From: Protonemura montana
Taxonomy: Eukaryota; Arthropoda; Insecta; Plecoptera; Nemouridae
Reading direction: 5' to 3'
Length of the DNA: 64,000 nt
NCBI GenBank assembly: GCA_947568835.1
Contig: OX387609.1
Location: forward strand, 2,360,001-2,424,000
This document shows positions 1 to 9,700 of the stretch, one piece after another; the first letter of the stretch is position 1; every line of letters begins with the position of its first letter. The position numbers were made by a program, and so were the translations under genes. The notes beneath the pieces are model-generated. The model saw only the letters and a program-made list of their open reading frames with translations, was not told the origin of the DNA and ran no database searches.

Positions 1-385
1 CCAGCGCAGTGTTGCCTAACTTTGATCCCTCCAACCTCTCTCCCGAAAATACCTGACTCAGCGCAGTGTTGCTTAACTTTCATCCCTCCAACCTCTCTCC
101 CGAACAGAACTGGTCATGTGTATGATGGTCACCCATCCAATACCTGACCCAGCGCAGTGTTGCCTAACTTTGATCCCTCCAACCTCTCTCCCGAACAGAA
201 CTGGTCATGTGTATGATTGTCACCCATCCAAAACCTGACCCAGCGCAGTGTTGCTTAACTTTCATCCCTCCAACCTTTCTCCCGAACAGAACAGGTCATG
301 TGTATGATGGTCACCCATCCAATACCTGACTCAGCGCAGTGTTGCTTAACTTCGGTGATTTAACGAGAACCGGTGTTTCCAACAC
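1..385 (-). repeat. 5S rRNA-derived SINE array, cut by the left window edge
   Basis: Read on the minus strand, the right end (about 345-385) resembles the middle of 5S rRNA: a CGGTTCTCGT-like stretch, then ATCACCGAAGTTAAGCAAC, then GGATGGGTGACC. These are the region and internal-promoter boxes bound by TFIIIA. The 3' half is then repeated with a period of about 91 bp to the window edge. It is the same family as the arrays at 3.99, 20.9, 22.5, 23.9, 49.4, 57.8 and 61.4 kb. Confidence 0.85.
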
Positions 386-393
386 GCCAAACA

Positions 394-726
394 GGGAGTA
401 CCCCCCCTTCATTTTCTCGCAAATAAATGGAAACCAAATTTTTTTATTGTTATGTCTGTTTCGTTCAGTACATCACGTATTTTTGAAGGCTAGAGCTTAT
501 GAGTTTTGTAGGCTTTTTCTCATTTTTGTCCAGGGCTGGGCCAAAAATTTAGACCATCACAGATCGAAAGCCCATCACGTACTCTATCATCTGTAAAAAT
601 TTCAAGGGAGTAGCCCCCCTTCATTTTCTCGCAAATAAATGATAACACAAATTTTTTTATTGTTAGCCTGTCTCGTTCAGTACATCACGTATTTTTGAAG
701 GCTAGCGCTTATGAGTTTTGTAGGCT
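394..726. repeat. direct duplication upstream of NUDT9
   Basis: A block of about 120 bp (394-514) recurs at 606-726 with a few substitutions and small indels. Both copies share the C-run, CATTTTCTCGCAAATAAATG, TACATCACGTATTTTTGAAG and the end TGAGTTTTGTAGGCT. The spacing is about 212 bp, and the second copy ends about 150 bp before the NUDT9 start codon. The origin is unknown: a local tandem duplication or two pieces of an unrecognised repeat. Confidence 0.75.
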
Positions 727-872
727 GTTTTCTCGTTGCGCTATGTTGAGTTGGTGCCTTTAGATGGCGTTTTAGATTTTGCGAGCTAAGTATCCACTAG
801 TGCTCACGGTGTGGTACGGCTGAAAAAACTAGTGACCGCAACACCTGTCGAAACTTCGCAGACAGTAGGGTT

Positions 873-1754
873 ATGTCAACGACATTAACGCCGGTTAGAC
901 AAGCATTGAGAAAAATGATTCACCAGAAATGTCGAGGAATTTATTATCCTAATACCAATAACACAATTAAACGTTTTCCAGTGCCTGACGACAAAGTGAA
1001 ATGGGACATCCGGTTTGATGATTACATCCATGTCAAATACACTGACAAGTCTTTGCTGGGTAAACCTTGCGCAGACTTGGAAATTGGCCATCCCAACTTT
1101 CAGCCACTTTGGAACCTAATCGACGGTCCAGTTAATAGAGCTAGTTTCTCGTCTGTCTATCAAATCGTACAAGAATATCCACAGAATATCGGTGGTCGCA
1201 CGGGAATTTCCGGGAGAGGATGCCTTGGTCGTTGGGGACCTAACCATGCAGCAGATCCAATAGTTACCCGATGGAAGAGGAAAAGTAATGGTGATATCGA
1301 ACATCACGTTGCCTCTGGTGATCCAATACTTCAGTTTGTCAGCATTCAGCGGAAAGACTGTGGTGAATGGGCAATTCCTGGAGGTATGGTCGATCCATTC
1401 GAAATCGTAACGACTACTTTAAAACGAGAGTTCATGGAAGAGGCTTTAAACTCCTTAGAATTCATTCCAAGTGACAGAGAAATCATCCAGAAGAGTATTG
1501 ATAAGTTCTTCAGTGGAGGAACAACAATCTATGAAGGTTACGTTGACGATCCAAGAAACACAGACAACGCTTGGATGGAAACGGTAGCAATGAATTTTCA
1601 CGACTCGACTGGTGATACAGTTGGATTCGACTTGAATGCGGGCGATGATGCAGCAAAAGTTCGATGGATTGACATTTCTAAGGAGCTGGTTCTTTATGCT
1701 TCACATATTGACTTCATTTCAGCAGTGGCACATGAGAGGAAAGCACATTGGTAA
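873..1754 (+). CDS. NUDT9: NUDT9-like ADP-ribose pyrophosphatase, single exon
   Basis: Intact 293-aa frame. The NUDT9 family hydrolyses ADP-ribose to AMP and ribose 5-phosphate, commonly in mitochondria, and is related to the C-terminal domain of TRPM2. The Nudix box spans about residues 170-194: GGMVDPFE, seven residues, then REFMEEALNS. The REF-EEALNS form is the NUDT9 version rather than the generic one ending in G. Upstream, GRGCLGRWGPNHAADPI (115-130) and KDCGEWAIPG (161-170), and downstream YVDDPRNTDNAWMET (223-237), are family hallmarks. The first 25 residues have five Arg/Lys and no acid, compatible with a mitochondrial presequence. Length fits the family (human about 350 aa). No intron interrupts the frame, unlike every other recognised gene here, so a retrocopy or complete intron loss is possible. 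The first ATG is taken as the start; no upstream in-frame extension is apparent. Confidence 0.93.
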   Translation: MSTTLTPVRQALRKMIHQKCRGIYYPNTNNTIKRFPVPDDKVKWDIRFDDYIHVKYTDKSLLGKPCADLEIGHPNFQPLWNLIDGPVNRASFSSVYQIVQEYPQNIGGRTGISGRGCLGRWGPNHAADPIVTRWKRKSNGDIEHHVASGDPILQFVSIQRKDCGEWAIPGGMVDPFEIVTTTLKREFMEEALNSLEFIPSDREIIQKSIDKFFSGGTTIYEGYVDDPRNTDNAWMETVAMNFHDSTGDTVGFDLNAGDDAAKVRWIDISKELVLYASHIDFISAVAHERKAHW

Positions 1755-1945
1755 TTTACGTAAAGGTTCGTTATAGGTCCTCGTATTATATGGTCGTCAT
1801 TCCTGAAATGTAGCAAAGTTTTATTTCTTTAAAGAACTACTGCTGCTTTAGAATTTACAAAAAACTGAACTGCTAGTTATGCTTTATATCGACAAAACAA
1901 CGACTATTTTTATATTGTACTATACTAGAATGACATGAACTGATA

Positions 1946-1972
1946 AATAAATAAATAAATAAATAAATAACT
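1946..1972 (+). promoter_or_regulatory. AATAAA run, possible NUDT9 poly(A) signal
   Basis: Overlapping AATAAA motifs in an (AAAT)n run lie about 190 bp after the NUDT9 stop. This could be the polyadenylation signal or, if the gene is a retrocopy, a remnant of its integrated tail. Confidence 0.45.
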
Positions 1973-2384
1973 ACATCAATTAAATATACGTATCTGACTA
2001 CCTATATACCAATTTATACAGAGTATAGGAAATAGGAAATTATCATCACAAAGCAAATCCCTAGCCAATGCTGCTCTGAAGATAAGTGATCTTATTAAAA
2101 ACTAAAGGTAGGTAATGTGGACTTGGCAGCGGCTCATTTTTGAGAACACTTGCAATGGCACACCTGGCTAAAATCTCTTGCCAAGTGGGTAAACATAATC
2201 ACATACATTCTCTAGTTATAAGTTACGTTTCGATTTTAAATAAAACTTATTATCGCTGATAATAATCGCAAGAAAATGAGTAACAAAAATAATTAATGTG
2301 TTTTGTACTGAGTTATAGTAATCGAAGACATAGCTGCAAACGCTAATGCAAATAAAAGTCTGTATGCATTATCTACAGTATTAG
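1973..2384. other. AT-rich spacer
   Basis: No open frame, RNA gene or repeat family member recognised. Confidence 0.5.
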
Positions 2385-2807
2385 CGTTGAGTGCAGGTTA
2401 TAGGTAGAGTTTCAACGTCAATGTTACAGTCTCTGCGTGAAAGATGGCCGCCAAATGACTACCTTACCAACAAAAATGCAGATTACCGGAACATCACGTT
2501 AAGTGGAGCCACTGTCGTATGAAATTGAATTTCGATATTTCTCGTAGATTACTCGCTTTTTAATATCGTTACGTGTATATCAATCGTTGAGGTAAAAATT
2601 GACGGAGAATTTTTGAGCATGAAAAGTTTCAAAAGCGAATTAACCTACGAGAAATATCGAAATTAAAATTCATACGACAGTGGCTCCACTTAACGTGACG
2701 TTCCGGTACTCTGCATTTTTGTCGGTAAGGTAGTCATTTGGCGGCCATCTTTCACGCAGAGACTGTAACATTGACGTTGAAACTCTACCTAGAACCTACA
2801 CTCAACG
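2385..2807. mobile_element. foldback MITE with long terminal inverted repeats
   Basis: A 423-bp element. The left arm begins CGTTGAGTGCAGGTT and the right arm ends AACCTACACTCAACG. The arms stay complementary for about 170 bp each, with few mismatches, around a centre near 2565-2660. The flanking heptamer GTATTAG is identical on both sides (2378-2384 and 2808-2814), as expected for a target-site duplication. There is no transposase, so it is non-autonomous. The superfamily is not assigned. Confidence 0.9.
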
Positions 2808-2814
2808 GTATTAG

Positions 2815-3749
2815 TTTACAAATTGCATTGCTTACGTAACTTTTTTTCTTTTTGTTACGTCAATTTAACCTCTAGGCGTCGTGAGAAAAAGAATCTCTCT
2901 TGGACTTGCTTGTGAAATATTACGATAATTGAAGCTAAAGCCGATCTAAGCTGACCACTAACGTCAAAGCATGATACATTGTGCTGATGGAAGACTTGCT
3001 TTACTAAATTTGCTTTTAGAATCGAGACAATCTTAAAAAGTCAGATTGATTGAAGGCAACAATTCGTCAACAATGCTCGATTGCTTGTTTAAATGAAGTC
3101 GATTGAACGTTTGGTCCCCCGTTAAATAATACCTAGCTTTGGTATAAATCTCGCAGCAAACTAGAACCCTTGACTTCATTCCTGGTACACACCCATTTCA
3201 ATACCAAGAAAAATTGCAAAACTTTTTTGTTGTTGAGGTAACTTTAGTGTATTCAGATAACTCAATGGTTCAGGTGGTATTTTTAGCCAATTGCCAAAGT
3301 ACAATTTTCAGCAAATCATTGAGTGATTCAATTTCAATTTTTTCCATCATAATTTCGATGGTGACCAGCAATAATTTTGAACTGTACCAATACGTCCTAC
3401 ATGGCGTTCTGGCACCTACGAATGGTATATCAAATATCCTAACCTCTAAATCTCCACTTGTCGAAAGTGAGCATCAATTTGTTTATAGTAAAAACGTCAT
3501 TTTTTTGACATTTCGAACTAAATGGGTTTTAAATTTCAAGATGTAACATTTTTCTTTGTTGTTTTACATCTCTCTTTTAAGATCCAAGCGTTTCTCTAGC
3601 TCAAATCTAAATTCACATCAATAATTAGGTGACAAACAACCTTTTAATTGTAGTCCTGTCACCTGGCATACCTTTCGCTGCACAAGCCAAGCCTGTCTCG
3701 CATGCAGAACCTGAATTTCTGCACGCTTCCGTCTATAAATCTTCGGTAG
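2815..3749. other. AT-rich stretch, includes the presumed FNIP 3' UTR
   Basis: No coding frame supported. It lies downstream of the FNIP stop on the minus strand. A reverse-strand ATTAAA at 3643-3648, about 100 nt past the stop, is a possible poly(A) signal. Confidence 0.35.
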
Positions 3750-6700
3750 CTACACAAAACTGAGGCCGTATCTCTGCGAAATGTGCGGTGTGTGGGTGGA
3801 GGCCACCGCAAGCAGCAACGGCACGTCGTTGGGGTCGAGGTCTAGGGATGAAGTCAACAACTGCATGCTGCAGAACTCCGTCGACAGTAGCAGCTCTGCT
3901 AACGCGTGGCTACGTAGTAGCAGCTCCCTCAACTTGCTCTCAAGGTGCGACAGGCACTGCAACACGGAGATCGGTTTATTTTTTAGGAACACCGGTTCTT
4001 GTGAGATCACAGAAGTTAAGCAAAACTGAGCTGAGTTAGGTATTGGATGAGTGACCATCATACACATGACCAGTTCTGTTCGGGAGAGAGGTTGGAGGGA
4101 TGAAAGTTAATCAACACTGTTCTGGGTCAGGTATTGGATGTGTGACCATCATACACATGACCAGTTCTGTTCGGGAGAGAGGTTGGAGTGATGAAAGTTA
4201 AGCAACACTGCGCTGGGTCAGGTATTGGATGTGTGACCATCATACACATGACCAGTTCTGTTCGGGAGAGAGGTTGGAGGGATGAAAGTTAAGCAACACT
4301 GCGCTGGGTCAGGTATTGGATGGGTGATCATCATACACATGACCAGTTCTGTTCGGGAGAGAGGTTGGAGGGATGAAAGTGAAGCAACACTGAGCTGGGT
4401 CAGGTATTGGATGTGTGACCATCATACACATGACCAGTTCTGTTCGGGAGAGAGGTTGGAGGGATGAAAGTTAGTACAGCAACTTCACTCGCCTTGCTTA
4501 TCAACCTCTCGACAGCATGGATTTGTGGAGGAATCCTGTTGTTCGCATTGTACCGTCCTTCGGAAGGGAAGGGGAATATATATTCTGATCAATGACGCAG
4601 GCAACTTTGTCAAAACGTAAAATCTTGACAAGTGCCCCATGCAATGCCGGTTTTTTTGGTAAGATGTACTCTCTCTTTCCGTCTTCACTACAACAATTAC
4701 CCAGTCTCTTGGCACGCTATTCACATAATGGTAAGCAACTAGAGGCTGTATCCTTGCAGTTGGTACTCATATAAAACTGATCTGAACCGCACAAGAGCAA
4801 CTCACGTGATGTGGCGGAGTCTTGAGTCGACATAATAGAGCGACAGACTCGAGCATGTTGGCCACCAGCTGCGACATCCCGACTCTAACCCCGAAATTTC
4901 CGGGGCGGTCAACGACGTACGTGTGGCTAGAAACAAGGTGCACCTCCCTGCGGAAAAAGGGATGGGGCTGTGTTATCGGGAAAATTGTCAAGACTTCTCT
5001 AATCTAGTTAAAACTAGTGCTAAGGCTAAATCAAGTAGACATGCATCTAAAAACTATCAAAATCTTTCGCTAACAAATCCTCGGCTTTAAGAAAAACTAT
5101 ATAAACTGGGTTTTGAATGCTAAGTAAACGGCTACTAAATTTCCCGACGTTTCGTAACATATACTAGTTACTTCTTCAGAGGTTTGAGCAGTCCTGACAA
5201 TGTTCCTATAACTTTTTCCGATTAACTTTTGTTATCGGAAAATTGTCAGGACTGCTCAAACCCTTGAAGAAGTAACTAGTATATGTTACGAAACATCGGG
5301 AAATTTAGTTGTTCTTTACTTAGCATTCAAAACCCAGTTCAAATAGTTTTTGTTAAAACTAGTGCTAAGGTTACATCAAGTAGACATGAGTCTAAAAACC
5401 ATCATAAATTCTCGGCTTGCTTACCACGTCTGCGTGTCCGCCACGAGGCAAACCGCTTCCGTCACGTCCGCCCCCAGCGCTGATGACCGCGCCCCCAACT
5501 GCAGGTCCCTGCGTAACTCCGCCTCCCAGCCGAGGGGCGGAGCTACGCAGCCTTGCAGCAGCAAGTCGGGGACGTAACGCGGTGAAGCTCCGCCCAGTAG
5601 CGACCCGGCGAGCCCGACGTAGCGGTGATCTGGCACCTGGCAGCTGGAACAGAGACAATGAGTCTCAAAGGCTCCATTTCACATTTATACAAAGTGGTAC
5701 AAAACACCGGTTAAAATTAAGGCATTGAAATGGGGTTAGTTTTAGAAATGTACCCCAACTAGGGGTTGAAAAAGGCAAATGTGATTGAATATGAAATTAT
5801 AACTTTTTTTTGTTTATCTTTGAAGACAGTTTTTAGATTCCTTTGCAGATCCCAGTGAGTGATAATACATTATTTACACCATCAAAACATCAAGAGCCAT
5901 TAGAAGCGAATCCTTCAATTCCAACATATTTCTTTATAGCAATGATTGTTTGTTTCTTTTATTTACCTTGGTACAGCTATTCGATGTAAATACATTTTAA
6001 CATTAATACTCACATAATTATTCCTTTTCAAAATTTTTAAACAATTCTTTCCTAAAATGTAATATTGATTTTGTATTCCAAATTATGCCTCCTAATTTAT
6101 CATACTCATTCACGCCTTTAGTCAAAGTACTATTTAATTTTACTGATTTAACAAATATATTTATCTCATTTCTAATATCACGGCTAGATCATGACTTATT
6201 TCAAGTTCAGAGAAAGTTGGGAGAAGTTTGATCAGGGTCAATGACACTTGAATCACTTGGATTCTCTCACCTGGGGACTTGTAGTTCCAGGAGATGCAGA
6301 TCCCCAAAGCCAAGATCCTTAACTCCAGCGTCTTCCGAGTCCATTCCGCACCGCCTTCCAACATCCTCTGATCGTTCAAACATCGAACACGAAGCCTCCA
6401 GACTCAAGTCCCCGACCACGTCACTTTCCAAGGTCCCAACCTTCTCCAACCTTGACCTCTGCGATGCTGCCAACCCGACCACCTCACAATCACGCTTAGA
6501 ATACAAACACTTTTTACAACTGAAGAACTCCCTCCTCGTGCACGGCACCGTTCCTTCGTTCCTTCGTTCCCTAAGCAACGTCTTGCACCGATCGCAGAAT
6601 ATCTCCGTATGACAGGCACCCGATTCAAATGAACTCAGACTCGATTTGCCGATGTTTTCAGTCTTGAAACTCCCAAGCTCCGCCTCTAAATCTATCAACG

Positions 6701-9700
6701 ACGGACGAACGGTCACGACCTTTGGCTCCGCCACGTTTTCGTGACCAGACAAATTCGAGTTGAAAAACGACCGACGTTTCCCTTTAACTTCGACGTCGTC
6801 GCCGACTAAGAAAACTACTTCGGGTTTTAGCGACAGGTCGTTGCGGGCATCCGGCGCTGCCGTTTGCTTCTCGGCTTCCAGACGCCTGGAAAGCCGGGGC
6901 TCGAAGGTCTCACGATGAAATAACACGGCGGAAGTTGGAACACGGCACAGAGCGGTCACTTTTTCTGCGATAGTGTCCGAAGAAATGTGATCTACGTTCG
7001 ATTCAGTCTTACGTTGGTTCAGTCCAATGTTCTCCATCGTTGCCAGCTCCTCGATGTTCGGGTAAATGCCGAGATGTTTGCGGCAACTCGTCGATCGTTT
7101 CATGCTCCGCGGCGTCGAGGTTTGCCGGCAACGATCGTCGTGGCAACCGTCGCGTTTTTCAACGTCGATTTCACTCTCGACAGAAGCCGAGGGACGATCG
7201 AAGGTACGCAGGCCTTCGATCGAATCAAAGTCACTCTTTAATCTCTCTAAACAATCGGCCTCTTTCCTCCGCTCGCTGTCCCCAGCGACGTCTTCGCTCT
7301 CCCATTCCGCCCGCGCCGCCGACCAAAAGTTCCTGCCCTTACCGTTTCTCTCGCGCTTGCAACGCTCCATCTCTTTGTTCAAAATATCCACGGTAACGTT
7401 CAGCCGCTTCTGAACGTCGTCCGCACAGAAAACGATCTCCGGCTTCCGTTTCTCCGGCGTCAGACAAACCGTGAGCAGCGGGGAGACGAAGTTCGTCTCC
7501 GCGGAGCCGAGACTTTCGTCCGAGAAGCACCGCTGCGGCGAGGTACAGTCCGCGAGCGAGACGTCCAGCAGCGTCTGGGAGCTCGTGCCCAGGTTCGAGC
7601 CGAGATCGAACGATCGCGATATCGCCGGCGATGTTTCATCAGCGTCGTAGCGCAAGCCGACCGCTTCCTTGACTTCGCCGCAACGGATGAAGTACGAGAC
7701 GATCGAGAGCAACTTGTTGACGCAGTCTTGCTTGCGACCGGCGCTCGTGATCACCGTCTTGGCCGTCTTGCCCGGAGACCCGAGCGCTCCGTGAAGGTCG
7801 CCCAGTTGCGCCCACAACGGGTTGTACGGGTGGCTCTTAGAGAGGTCGCTCAGCTGCGGGGGGTTGACGTTGGTCAGGAATTTATTGATTGCATGGGTTA
7901 TTTGAGATCAGCTGGCTGGATCCTATGCTCTATCCAGGTTATTTGAGATCAGCTGGCTGGATCCTATGCTCTATCTAGGTTATTTAAGATCAGCTGACTG
8001 GATCCTATGCTCTATCCAGGTTATTTGAGATCAGCTGGCTGGATCCTATGCTCTATCCAGGTTATTTGAGATCAGCTGGCTGGATCCTATGCTCTATCTA
8101 GGTTATTTGAGATCAGCTGGCTGGATCCTATGCTCTATCCAGGTTATTTGAGATCAGCTGGCTGGATCCTATGCTCTATCCAGGTTATTTGAGATCAGCT
8201 GGCTGGATCCTATGCTCTATCCAGGTTATTTGAGATCAACTGACTGGATCCTATGCTCTATCCAGGTTATTTGAGATCAGCTGGCTGGATCCTATGCTCT
8301 ATCCAGGTTATTTGAGATCAACTGGCTGGATCCTATGCTCTATCCAGGTTATTTGAGATCAGCTGGCTGGATCCTATGCTCTATCCAGGTTATTTGAGAT
8401 CAGCTGGCTGGATCCTATGTTCTATCCAGGTTATTTGAGATCAGCTGGCTGGATCCTATATTCTATCCAGGTTATTTGAGATCAGCTGGCTGGATCCTAT
8501 GCTCTATCCAGGTTATTTGAGATCAGCTGGCTGGATCCTATGTTCTATCCAGGTTATTTGAGACCAGCTGGCTGGATCCTATGTTCTATCCGGGTTATTT
8601 GAGATCAGCTGGCTGGATCCTATGCTCTATCCAGGTTATTTGAGATCAGCTGGCTGGATCCTATGCTCTATCCAGGTTATTTGAGATCAGCTTGCTGGAT
8701 CCTATGTTCTATCCAGGTTATTTGAGACCAGCTGGCTGGATCCTATGTTCTATCCGGGTTATTTGAGATCAGCTGGCTGGATCCTATGCTCTATCCAGGT
8801 TATTTGAGATCAGCTGGCTGGATCCTATGCTCTATCCAGGTTATTTGAGATCAACTGGCTGGATCCTATGCTCTATCCAGGTTATTTGAGATCAGCTGGC
8901 TGGATCCTATGTTCTATCCAGGTTATTTGAGATCAGCCGGCTGGATCCTATGCTCTATCCAGGTTATTTGAGATCAGCTGGCTGGATCCTATGTTCTATC
9001 CAGGTTATTTGAGATTAGCTGGCTGGATCCTATGTTCTATCCAGGTTATTTGAGATCAGCTGGCTGGATCCAATGCTCTATCTAGGTTATTTGAGATCAG
9101 CTGGCTGGATCCTATGCTCTATCCAGGTTATTTGAGATTAGCAGTTGCAAGTGACTCACTGATTGTGGCATCACGCTGACGGAGCTTGCTGCCGTGTGCG
9201 GTGGTGGAGAGTTCGGTGGCCAGACGGAGTTGACCCAGCCAAGGTGATGAGTTAGAACACCTGTCACCAGAGTGCTCACAAAGCTGAGTGCCGCGGAGGG
9301 AGATCAAAGTAGCATTAGCAATTTAATCGGCTGGTCAATTCTGAACCAGTGAATTACAACTTTACACCCAAATTTACTGAAGTTTAGTTTAAACTCGGCT
9401 TTGTGGACACGGCATATTCAAATTTTTGAGAAGTTTTTACAGTTTCTAATAATTAAATACTTTGTGCATTGCAAGCATTTGCAATTTAAATCAGATTTGC
9501 AAATATTGTTTCAGTATAAATCCATAAATAAAATGATTACGCAAAGGTAGAAATGTTATGATAAGTTTTTCGGTTTTGCTCTGCATTGAAGAGGTTTGTG
9601 GCCCTAGAACGGGTCTCACGTCTCCACGTTTCAACAAGGCATATCAAGTGATCTTCAAGAAACGTCGATCAAGAAACGTCGAAACGTCGAGACCCTTTCC

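Larger units (their letters stand above)
4990..5412. mobile_element. foldback element with hammerhead-like core, FNIP intron 9
   Basis: Two inverted arms (about 5005-5218 and 5225-5405) share TTTTGAATGCTAAGTAAA, an acgtttcg motif, TACTAGTTACTTCTTC and CAGTCCTGACAAT. The element fills almost the whole intron 4948-5424. Related copies lie at 15.36, 20.39, 53.52 and 63.02 kb. The arms contain the hammerhead-like strings described under 5146-5179 and 5264-5297. Confidence 0.8.

Noticed and set aside
1-385. Functional 5S rRNA genes
   Set aside because: Only the middle and 3' half of 5S is recognisable, with changes in conserved helices, and the first ~40 nt and the terminal stem are missing.
6241-7413. 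Several plus-strand frames over 80 codons
   Set aside because: Shadows of the large FNIP exon 8 on the opposite strand.
7893-9139. CRISPR-like array
   Set aside because: Units are contiguous with no spacers, in an intron of a eukaryotic gene: a minisatellite.
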